From Coptis chinensis (lineage: Eukaryota > Streptophyta > Magnoliopsida > Ranunculales > Ranunculaceae), in assembly GCA_015680905.1 (NCBI GenBank), contig CM027378.1, positions 2,480,001-2,544,000 on the forward strand: DNA of 64,000 bases, read 5' to 3'. The notes beneath the pieces are model-generated. The model was not told the origin of the DNA, did not search any database, and was given only the letters and a program-made list of their open reading frames with translations. This document shows positions 21,901 through 32,277 of the stretch, piece by piece. A program made the translations under genes and the position numbers. How positions within the stretch are numbered: the first letter of the stretch is position 1; each line of letters starts with the position of its first letter.

Positions 21901-22388
21901 AAGAACTCGAAGCCGCAGACCTAGCCAAGTCCCAGGCCCAAGATGAACTGAGGACTACGGAAAACAATCATCAGCTGTATATGGACTCAGTCAACGGACG
22001 TCTGAGCCAGCAACGCGTCTCCCTCCTTCAACAACACCAGGATGATACTGCGGCTCTTCTGGCTCAGCATAAGATGGACATGGCCACCCTTCAAGTCCAT
22101 TACAGGTCATTAGTTGACAAAAGGGTGGCTAGAAAGATATAGGAAGAGTACGCGCGACTTTTCAAAGAGGGCCGCCTTCTCCCAGAGGAGCCGCCGGCCA
22201 ATGATGAGGCCGCCGCAGAGACGCACCCCGGAGACAAATCCAACCCTGAGGGGCTGGCCGAAACTAGGGAGATTACTAGAGGGGCCGCGGAGGAAGCCGT
22301 CACTGAAGCCGTTGATACTTCTGTTGAAGATATCACTCTTGATGACATCGTCGAAACTTTTATGGAGACCCCTATAGATTCCCTTTGA
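18901..22388 (+). pseudogene. Retand antisense ORF, spliced, split by a solo LTR
   Basis: Exon 1 (18901-19561) starts MSAMASENPSLSHSADSSSS, a Ser/Pro-rich lead. A globular domain follows (GAIRAAYGIPADILIEHVPS, PRPGFLVVTVGQIVTGLRLP, NFWRVMYAANYY), resembling the Pfam 'putative gypsy type transposon' family. Exon 2 begins at 19640 (WLDSKPRIYAGTIYPFFDRL) and runs to the solo LTR at 20213. Coding resumes after 21474 (RPGKEAALPTDPV, NWEKV), then an intron 21726-21834. A C-terminal coiled coil (ARLQQELEAADLAKSQAQDE) and an acidic tail end at 22388. Stops at the start of exon 2, in HHR*PPR and in RKI*EEY each fit one C-to-T or G-to-A change. Function unknown. Confidence 0.75.
20213..21473 (+). mobile_element. 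Solo LTR inserted in element 2
   Basis: A 1261-bp insertion with TG (TGATAGGGTTATATAC) and CA (AACGGTTCTTACA) ends and a perfect 5-bp target duplication GTTCC (20208-20212, 21474-21478). A TATAAATAG box lies at 21138-21146, about 925 bp in, as in the U3 of an LTR. It has no internal coding region and no second copy here, so it is a solo LTR left by recombination. A related copy lies in reverse at 52910-54129. The family (Copia or Gypsy) cannot be decided from the LTR alone. Confidence 0.88.
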
Positions 22389-22734
22389 ATCTGTCATTGT
22401 AACCTTTGCATCCAAACTATGTTTGTTCTTATTTTGATTGTTGGCGGTCTTGTATAACTTACATTCTAGTTTTACTCCTCCTGAATGGAGTTTTGATGTT
22501 TTGTGTGACAATGTTCCTGATGTGTAACTCATGTTGGGGTGCTTTCTTTCCCTATGTTGTGTTTAATTAAGTCCTTGGTCGTCTCTGGTCTTGTGCAACT
22601 ATCAGTTGATCAATCTTGGAACCTGTTCACTTTTTTACTCTATTTTGTACCCTTGTACGCTTTTTATCTCTTGGCACATCCCTCGCGGTAGCTCTCTCTT
22701 GGGTGCTGAAAGTGTCGCGTCTCACAGAGGCAGC

Positions 22735-23237
22735 TGAGCCTGCTGGGGCACCGCCTTGCCCCTAGGTTTGATTCGGACGTGGTGTCCGCGAAGGGCGGCT
22801 CATCCCCGCCAGTATCTCCGAGGGCTAATAAGCCGGGGGGGCCTTTGCCCCCTTAGGTTTGATTCGGACGTGATGTTCGTGAAGGGCTCATCCCCCCCGC
22901 TGTATCTCTGAGGCTAATAAGCCTGCTGGGGGCACTGCCTTGCCCCTAGGTTTGATTCGGACGTGATGTCAGCAAAGGGCTCATCCCCATTTGTATCTCC
23001 TCGGTGTCAAAGCCTCGGCTGGGGCAATCGCCTTGCCCCCTAGGTTTGATTCGAACATGATGTCCGTGAAGGGCTCATCCCCCCCGCTGTATCTCTAAGG
23101 CTGACAAGCCTGCTGGGGGCACTGCCTTGCCCCTAGGTTTGATTCGGACATGATGTCCATGAAGGGCTCATCCTCCCCCCACTTTCTCTCTGAGGCTGAC
23201 AAGCCTGCTGGGGCACCGCCTTGCCCCTAAGTCTGAC
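22735..23237. repeat. Tandem repeat, about 5 units of 91-94 bp, in element 2
   Basis: GC-rich units, each with TAGGTTTGATTCGGAC, GATGTCCGTGAAGGGCTCAT and GCCTGCTGGGG. Unit marks lie at 22763, 22854, 22947, 23041 and 23134, with a degenerate one at 23228. It sits between the antisense ORF and integrase, the same place as the unrelated array in element 1. Positions 22389-22734 hold only 3' trailer sequence. Confidence 0.88.
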
Positions 23238-23334
23238 TAGTATTTGCTAAGTCAACATGTTCATTTCTCAAAAGTGCTGTTGTTTTATATATGTGTAAAC
23301 AACCCAAGTCCTTTGCCACGGATTGGTAGTACAT

Positions 23335-24564
23335 TCAGACATAAAACTTTTTCAACATTCTTACATTCCAAGGCCTCTCTATCAGCTTCCCTTCCACAGT
23401 CTGCAGCCTATATGTTCCAGCCCCTCCGACTTCCACCACCATGTAGGGTCCTTCCCAATTAGGCCCCAACTTTCCATCATTTACCTTCTTAGTACTTGGA
23501 GTCACCCTTCGGAGGACCAAATCTCCCACTTGGAATTTCTACGGCTTTAATCGCTTGTTGTACTGTCTTTGCAAGCGACGGTGATATTCCTCTAGTCGGA
23601 TGCGTGCTGTGTCCCTCCTTTCCTCTGCCAAGTTCAAGTCTCTAGCCAGTATGCCCCAGTTCAAACCCTCTTCCACGGCCCTAGTGCGGGTCGTCGATGC
23701 CACCATCTCTGATGGAATCACGGCCTCTACGCCATATGCCAATGAGAACGGGGTCTCCCCGGTTGAAGTCCGTGGTGTGGTTCGGTAGGCCCAAAGTACC
23801 TTGCTCATTTCATCGGCCCACACCCCTTTTCGATCCTCCAACTTTTGCTTGAGATTGTTCATTATGGTCTTGTTAGATGATTCAGCTTGTCCGTTTCCTT
23901 CGGGGTTGTACGGGGCCGAGAACCCCTGTTTCATATGATATGCCTGCAAGAACTCTTTCACCTTCGATCCCGTGAGCTGTGTTCCATTATCTGCTATGAT
24001 GGTGTGAGGTACACCGAATCTGCATATGAAGTTTTCCCATAGAAATTTAATCACATGCTCCTCCTTGACCTGTTGTAGCGCCACCGCCTCGATCCATTTG
24101 GTAAAATAATCTGTGGCGGCTGGCATGAACCTTCTTTTCCCGCTGGCCATGGGCAGCAGACCCACGATGTCCATAGCCCACATCGTAAATGGCCACGGAC
24201 TTGACACGGTGTGCAGGGGTTCTGCCGGACTAAATATTAACTGGGAGAACCTTTGACATTTTTCACACCTCTTCGCAAACTCCACTGCGTCCCTTTTCAT
24301 ATGAGCCTAGAAATATCCTTGTGTTAGTAACCGATGAGCTGTGGTCCTTCCCGCGGAGTGACTTCCACAGTCCCCGACATTCAGTTCCTCCAAAACCTCC
24401 TTTGCGCGATCCGGCCCTAGGCATCTTAACAGTGGTCCGTCGAAGTTCTTTCGATACATCTCCCCTTCTATCAGTGTGTACCTCCGCGAAGTCTGCTCCC
24501 ATCTTCTTCTTTCCTTGGAATCACTCACTTCGCCTCCTGATAAAAAGTGCTTGATTAGGTTCAT
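23335..24564 (-). pseudogene. Integrase of element 2
   Basis: The N-terminal zinc finger is carried by HSAGRTTAHRLLTQGYF and CEKCQRF. The core domain has AMDIVGLLP, IADNGTQL and GNGQAESSNK, giving the complete Asp-Asp-Glu triad. It ends with FQVGDLVLRRV and WEGPYMVVEV (GPY-type module). Only two in-frame stops are seen: TAG in GYF*AHMKRD, where Trp is usual, and TAG in LKP*KFQVG, where Gln is likely. This is the best preserved domain of the element. It is expressed only as part of the polyprotein. Confidence 0.88.
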
Positions 24565-24599
24565 CCACCCTCCTGTAACTTCCGCATCTGGTGTATCTC

Positions 24600-25626
24600 G
24601 TCCACCTTTTCAGTACTCGGTTTCTCCAGCCTCCTTACTCTAATGGTTCTCTCTTCTGATTCGGGTATTGCAGCCGCAACGTAAGCCAGGGCATCCGCAT
24701 GCCTGTTCTCACCGCGACCCAGATTTATGAAGCTGATCTTTTTAAACTTTGCCGCTTTCTCGTGCACTACTTCCAGATACCTCGACATTCGATCACACCT
24801 AGCCGCAAACCCTCCGTTCGCCTGACACACCACCAAATTCGAGTCTGAGTACACTGTCAACTCGCTTACCCCCCAGCTCCTCTGCCATCCCTAACCCCGC
24901 AATCACCGCTTCATATTCTGACTCATTGTTGGTTGCCGTGAACCCCAATCTCATAGACAACTCGATCCTGTCATTGTCCGACGTAACCACTACCACGCCC
25001 ACTCCGCTGCATGTATCAGTGGTAGACCCATTCGCGAACACTCTCCACCCATTCCTCTTGTCCCATGGATCTAGCAAATCCGGCTTACTCTCGCATTCAG
25101 GCTCCATAACCATTTCCTCTCCCCACGTAGGATCCTCTGCTGGGAACTCTGCCAAAAACTCGGCCACAGTCTGTGCCTTTTCCGCAGTCCTTATCTGATA
25201 TTGAACTTCATAAGCACTCAGCATCACGACCCATTTCAGCATCCTTCCTGACTTCTCTGTTTTCAGTGCTTGCTTTAGGGGCAAATTTGTCACTACCACC
25301 ACGGCATGTACCTCAAAGTAAGGTTTCAGTTTTAGTGCCGAGAAGATCAATGCCAAAGCGTATTTCTCCACCCTACTGTACCTTGTCTCTACATTCAACA
25401 AAATTTTACTCTGGAAGTATACCGGCCTTTCTACCTTGCCAACCACTCGGACGAGGACCGAGCTGACTGCGTACTTAGTAACCCCTAAGTAGAGGTACAG
25501 CTTCTCTCCCGGCTCAGGCTGAGACAGCAAGGGCGCCTTGCCCAAATAAACTTTCAGTTCTTGAAAGGCCTCCTCGCACTCGGCCGTCCACATGAAATCC
25601 GGAGTCTTCCTTAGCAGTCTGTACAA
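24600..25626 (-). pseudogene. RNase H and second (archaeal-type) RNase H of element 2
   Basis: The first RNase H has YLYLGVTKYAVSSVLVR, PVYFQSKILLNVETRYSRVE and AEFLAEFPAEDP. The second domain starts WRVFANGSTT, continues NNESEYEAVIAG, and after a frameshift near 24860 has VYSDSNLVVCQ and GRGENRHADALAYVAAA. In the second domain the first catalytic Asp (normally in VDGS) is Asn, a GAC-to-AAC type change, so the domain would be inactive even without the frameshift. The dual RNase H confirms Tat-clade affiliation. Confidence 0.83.
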
Positions 25627-26579
25627 CGGCCTTCATTTGTCTGATGACTTTGAAATGAATATGTTCAATGCTGCGACTCTCCCAACCAGCCGCTACACTT
25701 CCTTAACATTTTGAGGTGAAGGCATCTCTACTAGTGCTCGTATTTGCTTGTGGTTGGCCTCTATTCCTCGATGAGTTATAATGTACCCTAAGAATTTCCC
25801 GGTGGTCACCCTAAAGGTGCATTTCTATGGATTGAGTTTTAGGTTGTGCGCTCGCAGTATGCCAAATGTCTCCCTCAATCCCTCTATGTGCTCCTCTTCC
25901 GACATACTCTTCTCCACCATGTCATCTATGTATATCTCGATTCCCTTCTGAATCTTGCTCTCGAATATCTTTTCACCCAACCGCTGGATGGTGGCCCCGA
26001 CGTTTTCAAACCGAAAGGCATCCTTGTATAACAATTGGTACCTCCTTCCACTATGAATGTTGTCTTCTCCTGATCGGGTCCATACATCGCAACCTGGTTG
26101 TATCCCATGGACGAGTCCATGAAGGAGAATATCTTGAATCCCGCTGTCATGTCCACTAGTTCGTCCACCCGCGGCATTGGATAACTGTCTTTAGGGCACA
26201 CCGAATTGACATCTATGAAATCGACTCATATGCGAACCTTACCATTCTTTTTTGGTACCGCGACAATGTTTGATAGCCATTCCGCGAACTCAACCTCCCT
26301 TATTATTCCAGCTTCTTTCAACCATGCAACCTCCTCGCGAATTCCCTCTGCATACTTCGGCCTAACGCTTCTCATCTTTTGCCTCACAGGCTTCGCGTCC
26401 TCCCTCATGTGTAAGCGGTGACAGGCGAAGTTAGGGTCCAGTCTGGTGATGTCTTCGATTGCCCAAGCAAAGACATCCTTATTTTCATACAGAAACGTTA
26501 TCGACTTACTTTTCCACTCTTCTGGAAAACTAGATCCTATAGATGTAAACTTTTCTTCCTCTCCCATTCCCACATTCAC
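25627..26579 (-). pseudogene. Reverse transcriptase of element 2
   Basis: Motifs in order: NKDVFAWAIEDITRLDP, HRLHMREDAKPVRQK, EWLSNIVAVPKKNGKVRI then a TGA, KDSYPMPRVDELVD, SFMDSSMGYNQV, MPFGLK, and the catalytic IYIDDMVEKS (about 25910-25940). These are followed by KCTFRVTTGKFLGYI and THRGIEAN. Stops occur after KVRI, in LNP*KCTF, in KEV*RLVG and in SDK*RPLYR, and one frameshift lies near 26035. The YIDD core is intact. Confidence 0.85.
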
Positions 26580-26654
26580 TATCTCAATCTCATCCAGAGT
26601 CTTTGGGACCGCTGTCGACTCCCTTTCCCCCTCTGCAGAGGCACACTGTAATTT

Positions 26655-27322
26655 TTATGCCTGCCTCTTCCTCGGATCCGAGGTCTCTCCTTCATCGCCA
26701 TGGACCATCCTCTTCACCGTCCCCTGATGACTATTCCTCGCCACCACCTGATCTCCACGAACCTCGTACATCCCTGACGGAGTTGGGAACTGGATCACCT
26801 GGTAATAGGTGGACGACACTTCCTTCATCTCGTGAATCCATCGCCTTCCTAGGATGGCGTTATACTGTGACTCAGCGTCTACCACCTTGAACCGAGAGAA
26901 CACTGTCACTGGACCAGTTGTCATAGGGAGCAGGAGCTCCCCTAAAGGTCCAGTCATGCTTCTATTGAACCGGTACAAATTTGTTCGCGAAGGTCTCAAC
27001 TGTTTCCTGTTGATCTTCATCTCCTCTATTGTTCCCCAAAATAGCAAGTCCACGGCGCTGCCACGATCAACCAACACTCTTTTCACCATGTATTGCCCAT
27101 TGCCACAGTGATCACCAGTGCGTCCTCATGCAGGGCGTCAACCGCCTTCAAGTCCGCGTCAGTAAACACGATTCTTCCCCGTTTGGTTGTTGACCGCGGG
27201 GCAGGCCGCGACCTTCCTGATGTTTCATTAACTTGCTGTATACTCGCCGTCCGTCTTATCCTATCCCGGTGGGCAATATGACTCAGAATCTCCCCGTTGA
27301 AGATGACGTTGATGGTCCCCAA
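26655..27322 (-). pseudogene. Aspartic protease of element 2
   Basis: KRVLVDRGSAVDLLFWGTIE carries the catalytic Asp in a slightly altered motif (D-R-G-S instead of the usual D-x-G-S-S). FNRSMTGPLGELLLPMT and AILGRRWIHEMKEVSSTYY follow. Upstream (27322-27090) is a gag-protease linker with ITVAMGNTWspaced before the VKRV start. The frame change between the linker and the protease near 27090 is a break. Same layout as in element 1. Confidence 0.75.
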
Positions 27323-27359
27323 TATCCTTCCTTGGTTGGGCTCTTGCTCTTCTTTCTTT

Positions 27360-28700
27360 CCCCGCTGTAAACTCCTTTAGTAAACCCTTCCCTATCATCC
27401 TCTGCACCAACCATTTAAGCGCGTAGCATTCATTCGTATCATGGTTCTGTATCTAGTGGTAGGCACAATAAGGCTTTCCTGGTATCTCATCCAGTTTGTT
27501 TCGCGACCCCTCATAGCCCGACACATTCTATATCAACGGCAATACCTCACTCAACGGCCGATTCAACAGAGTCGATTATGTTTCCCGATACAGTTTCCTC
27601 TCTCTGTACTCTTTTCTGACTTCGCTTCTCTCCCTTTTTGGCCGCGAACTGTATCCCCGGCTTCCCCCGCTTCCTTTGTTTATTGCCTCAGACCTTCCGC
27701 GGTCTTCAATCTTTTCCAATGACAACACGTCCTTGCCCATCCTCTTTGTCTCCTTCTGCATAGTGTCTTCATACCTTATATATTTCTCCACTCTTGGGTA
27801 CAACTCTTGTAACGTTGCGATCTTATTTTTGGCCACGGACTCATGAACCCTCGTCCTCGGTCGCAATCCCCTCTCAAATGCAATCAATGCCGTTCTTTCA
27901 TCCAAGTTTTCCACTTTCAGTGTTTCTGCCTTTAATCTGCATAAGAATTCTCTCACTGACTCCGTGTTCCTCTGTCTGACATTGAATAGGGTCGCGATAT
28001 CTACAACCTGCTTTTTCTGGTGTATGAAGTGGTCCATGAAGGCTTGCTCTAACTCTTGGAAGCTGTTTCTGATCTTGGACGGCAGTCGGTAATACCAGTC
28101 CGAAGCTCCCCCCTTCAAACTCGCTGGAAACATCATGCACCGCAGTCCATCATACCTAGGCTCCTGCCACAACAGCATCTGTTACCGAAAGTGGTGGATA
28201 TGGTCTGCTGGATCTCCCGTATCGTCGTACCTCTTGAATCTGGGCTGGTTGAACCACTTTGGCACCTCAGCCTTCTAGATCACGTCAGCCAATGGGTTGC
28301 GGTTCAACCCCGCCACCACCTGGTTTGCTACCCCTCCGACGTTCTTAGCTTGCTCTAGATTTGCTCTCAAGTCACTTGCTATCATTTCCCTCACCTGCTC
28401 CCTTGTGAGCCCCGGCACAACACCGTCCACCAAGTTGGGCCTCCTCTCTTCCTCTCCCTCTGACTCAGCCGCGCCTCTCTCTAACTCTTCTATAGTCTTT
28501 TTTTCCCTTCGCAACCCTTCATTCTCCTCCCTCAACCTTGCTATCTTTTCGTACAACAATCTTGTCCCTTTTGATACCGATGCGGTGGTATCTTCTCCGC
28601 CTTACTCTTCCCTATCATCCCTTACCGATTCCCCGTCCTCCTCTACAATTGCCACCTTCCTCGGCCTCCATACTCCTCTCTTCCCTTTTGTAGCAATTTC
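27360..28700 (-). pseudogene. Gag of element 2
   Basis: N-terminal coiled coil LLYEKIARLREENEGLRREK, a hinge (VPGLTREQVREMIASDLRAN), then the gag core: VPKWFNQPRFKRYDDTGDP, CMMFPASLKGGASDWYYRLP, NSFQELEQAFMDHFIHQKKQ, FLCRLKAETLKVENLDERTA. A basic tail follows, then NHDTNECYALKWLV near 27400, a half-knuckle. Stops: TAA near 28607, TAG in DVI*KAE, TAA in HFR*QML, a stop in RET*STLL and TAG in AYH*IQNHD. All but possibly one could come from CAG or CAA. Confidence 0.85.
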
Positions 28701-28717
28701 CTCAGTTGCTAGCACTC

Positions 28718-28739
28718 GTTCCCCACAAACAATGCCAAA
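28718..28739 (-). other. Primer-binding site of element 2
   Basis: Directly inside the right LTR, on the minus strand, lies TTTGGCATTGTTTGTGGGGA. It looks like a decayed TTTGGCGCCGTTGCCGGGGA-type site, the tRNA-Asp-like primer site common in the Tat and Athila clades. It confirms the minus orientation. Confidence 0.6.
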
Positions 28740-29162
28740 TGTTGTATTTATGTTACTGTTACGATCACTATTCACTATTTATCATGCACTATTATAGCTA
28801 TTCTCACTGTTATGTTCAAGACACTAATACAAACCCTCTCTCTTCGCTCTCTAATCTTCGCCTCCTTTTTTCTGAAGCGATCTCTCTTCTCTCTCTATCA
28901 CTGTTCCTTTTATACTCCCTCTTGCACATCGCAGTCATCCACCTGTCCTCCCATCCATCGCTTTCCTGCCTTCCACGTGTAGGGTTATCACTGTACGTAC
29001 CTTTACACCCCGTGACATGATCCTCTACTCCCACGTATTCGGGTTATCTTGCTTCGGGACCTCTCTTCAATGGGATCTGCTACTCCTCGACTTCCCTTAC
29101 CGCGGCTCGCATTGGCCCCACTCTGACCTTTGACCCTCGATGCCGCGGACCCTACCGCTACA
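28740..29162 (-). repeat. Right LTR of element 2 (5' LTR in transcription sense)
   Basis: TGTTGTAT...CCGCTACA, 423 bp, paired with 17963-18381. A minus-strand TATAAAAG box at 28907-28914 is the likely promoter of the polyprotein transcript. It carries a 4-bp GTAC insertion relative to its partner near 28996. Confidence 0.92.
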
Positions 29163-29167
29163 ATTAT

Positions 29168-30281
29168 TATTTAAGCATTTGTTTATTTTGAGTAATTAAC
29201 TGTTGAATTGGTGCATTTGGGGATTTTAGAGTTATTGGAAATTTGAATGTGTTAATGTTAGATGGATTTATGGTTTTAAGTAGAAAAAAGGAACCATGTA
29301 GTTATGTTTGCTAAAATAAGAAATAGGAATTGTCTGTAAATGAACTAGGCTAGGGAATACTGGAGAAATGCAGTAGAAACTACTACTACAGTGATATAGC
29401 ACTGCATAACATAACAGTCGCTTGGAATTTGGTGTTGGAATAATATAAGATTATGACCAAGTTATATTGTTACCTTTTCCTTTGTATTGTTAAATTTTTT
29501 TAGTGGTTGAGAGGTGTTTCAAGTGATTGAGAACTGTTGATTCTATTGAATGATTTTTAAGCAGAAGAAATGATTATGTTATTGTGGATATCAAATTCCG
29601 TTTTCAGTCAGATTTCTGCGGTAATGAAAAGCATGAGAAATAATTGAAATTATGAGAAGTGTTTTTGTTGTTTGCTTGCATTCTATTATTGTTTGGTTCA
29701 TCTCTTTCCAACAATTTGGGGATTCTATAGAATGTGTTAATAATTGCATAATAAACTTATATCTAGGTTGTTCTGAACTTGTATTCTATTTACTACAATT
29801 ATATTGTTTTTCACTTTTTGATGTTCTAGGTTTATGTTAATTTTTTAGTTGACAGTAGCATATTGCTTTCTAGGAAATCAGTTCTTGGATTGTGTTTAGG
29901 GGCTATCCTATTAAGGATCAACCTTAAAGTTTGACTCTGGATATTGAGGGGAGTTTGTCATAGCATCCAATCCAATGGTTGAACCATTGTTCAACGAGTA
30001 ATTTTGTTGAATAACCATAGCATACGATTCAACGAGTAACTTTGTTGAATGACCATAACATACGAGGGGCTCCGCTCACACTCCCACTGCTATGCAGTAT
30101 ACTAGTAAATAGATTTAACTGTCTCAGGCTGTCGCACCTTTCTTTCTTTTTCCCTCTCCCAAATAGATGCCCCTCTATCTGATTCAAAATAAAAATGTGC
30201 TATGGCCACGTTAACATGCCTAGTACTCAAAAAAAAATCCATGAAGTCTCGCTTGGTTTCAAGGTAAACGATGTTCATACA
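29168..30281. other. Non-coding AT-rich DNA; possible Helitron 3' end
   Basis: No gene recognised. At 30089-30109 the sequence CTGCTATGCAGTATACTAGT shows a short palindrome followed by CTAG before a T, the form of a Helitron 3' terminus. No 5' TC end or Rep/helicase was found. Two near-copies of a 30-40 bp block (CAACGAGTAA, GTTGAAT, ACCATA) occur at 29992-30062. Confidence 0.35.
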
Positions 30282-30815
30282 CTAAGAGCATCTCTAGGTG
30301 GTGGTAGTACACTCTTCAAATTTGAAGAAGAAATTTAGAGAAACTGGTCGCAAATTTTGACCAACTATAACTGGTCGCAAATATCGACCGCAAATGCGAT
30401 TGTAGACCCTACCCGCGCGCCATTGGTACTGGCGCGCGCCAGTACTATTGTCCCCCAAGTTGAAAAAAAAAACTCACGCGACATTCCCACTGTCGCACCA
30501 AATTGAAAAAGTAAAAAAAAAAATAACTCACGCGATATTAGTAGTGGCGCGCACCAATACCACTGGCGCGTGGTGTTGGTCAAAGTAAAAAAATAAAAAA
30601 TTCGGCGACATTTGCAATGGCACACAACATTACCAATGTCTCTCCGCATCCGCATCCAAATTGCCAAATTTGCGAACAAGAATGCGAACGGACAGGTGAT
30701 GCGACTGAATGTACTACCACCTAGAGTTGAAATTCCGAGAAATTCTGAATTTGTTCTTCAAATTTGAAGATTTTGACATATGATGGGTGATACTGCCACC
30801 TAGAGATGCTCTTAG
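30282..30815. mobile_element. Non-autonomous element with terminal inverted repeats
   Basis: Both ends read CTAAGAGCATCTCTAGGTGG (20 bp, identical, inverted). Inside lies a second inverted block sharing CTTCAAATTTGAAGAA and GGTGGTAGTAC. The centre has alternating GGCGCGCG-type and A-rich pieces (30410-30580). The 534-bp size and absence of coding DNA make it MITE-like. The superfamily is not assigned because the target duplication is unclear. Confidence 0.7.
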
Positions 30816-32205
30816 CCCCATGCGTAGATCTATTTAGCCATCATGATATCGGATACCTTTTCAACTCTTTGGTCAAATGGTCAACATACGGAAATGGAAT
30901 AAAAGTCTAATTTCCGACCAAAAGTGAAAAAACCTAGGATCATGTGTTCAGAAGTTTTGACTTCATCCAATCCAAATTTCCCCACTGGTGAAACGTTTTA
31001 GTCTCACCCACTGGTGAAACGTTTTAGTCTCACCCACAGTTGATTTTTTAACATAAACTTGTAATTATTGTGTAATGATGTAAAATAATCAAGATGTCGC
31101 GCGCAATAGTCACTTCACGGTGCCCAACATGGGGAAATTCTACTCGGTCACTGAATTCACCAATACAAGCTTTTATTAAAGCAATACAAACGATAATTGA
31201 CTTCACCGATACAAACTTTTATTGAAGCAAACAGAAGGTCACTTGGGCAACTTACCGAATCGGACCCCGAGTTGAGTTTCATACCAGAATTCGACCCCCA
31301 CTAATACATTCCAAAATAGGATGTGGAACCCAAATTTGGGGCCCACGCAGATTGACATATTTGCCCTTACAGCTAAGAATTGAAATTCCAATTGTACCAT
31401 TTCTAAATGATGCGTCATTGCATGCATTAAATGCATGGGAGAGAAGAAATACGGTGCCTGAAGAAATATCTCGCGGGAACATCTCGCCCTTGTTCGATCT
31501 GAACACTATTGTTCTTCTTCTTTGTCATTTAATCCGAAATTGATTTCAAGCATCCCAAGTGCACAACGTTTTTCCACCAACCAACAGATTCTTAGAAGGT
31601 TCAGTCAAGGTGTCTTTTGAAGCTTCTCGGTATGCTTTAAATTCTAGCATTAATAATGTCTGCTTTAAATTCGTTACTTTATGGCTCCATATTCTTTAAT
31701 GTTTGTATACATAGGCTCATTAATGATGTATTTGGTAATAAATGTGTTTCATTTAGGGCCGTTTGGCGTTTCATTTATGTGCAACATTAACATTCCAAGT
31801 TCAAAGTTAGTGTTTGGAGTAAAGTTGGAAACTTTAACCACACTAGAGTATTTTGATATATGATTGTTTTAACTTTTAAAATAGCAACTTGTAAAGTAAT
31901 TGGTTCATCTTTTTGTCTCTAAAAAAGTATTTAGAGTAGTGTACCATCGAATACATTTTGTAAAATCCAGTTTAGTAGCCTAGAACGTTAGTACAGTGTC
32001 ATCGACTTCATGCAAAAGTTGTATACATACTCGAGACTATTCACAATTTAAGGCTTCCTCTTCAATGGACAGACAATAATTGGTTCATCTTTTTGTTTCT
32101 GGTTGTCATTTTTTGAATGTTAGAGAGATTTTTAAATGGAAGTTTTAGTATTTGATGAATGGAAGTAGAAAATAAGACAACCATATTAATTGGCAATAAC
32201 AGGCA
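30816..32205. other. Non-coding region upstream of the MULE transposase gene
   Basis: It includes a 26-bp perfect tandem duplication (CCACTGGTGAAACGTTTTAG... at 30982-31007 and 31008-31033). A block at 31930-32075 recurs at 43610-43712. No MULE inverted repeat end could be identified. Confidence 0.45.
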
Positions 32206-32277
32206 CTACAATGGGCTCCGACTGCAATAAAGTGGGTGCAATCGACAATACAATAGCAGACCAGAAGGGACATTTTA

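Larger units (their letters stand above)
17963..29162 (-). mobile_element. Tat/Retand-like Ty3-gypsy element 2, complete with LTRs
   Basis: An 11.2-kb element with LTRs at 17963-18381 and 28740-29162 and an identical 5-bp target duplication ATTAT (17958-17962 and 29163-29167). Transcription runs leftwards: LTR, primer-binding site, gag, protease, RT, RNase H, aRNH, integrase, tandem repeats, then the plus-strand antisense ORF. A later solo LTR (20213-21473) interrupts the antisense ORF. By hand count the LTRs differ at roughly 27 of about 420 positions plus a 4-bp insertion, mostly transitions, so the insertion is several million years old at usual plant rates (inference). Stops throughout gag and pol make it non-autonomous. 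Confidence 0.93.

Noticed and set aside
24926..25198. Plus-strand ORFs across the pol regions (also 25173, 26603, 28297 and others)
   Set aside because: Complement of GC-rich pol coding sequence; no domain or splice support.
31681..31863. Small plus-strand membrane-like ORF
   Set aside because: Short, AT-rich, not conserved in any way I can see; hydrophobic residues follow from T-rich codons.
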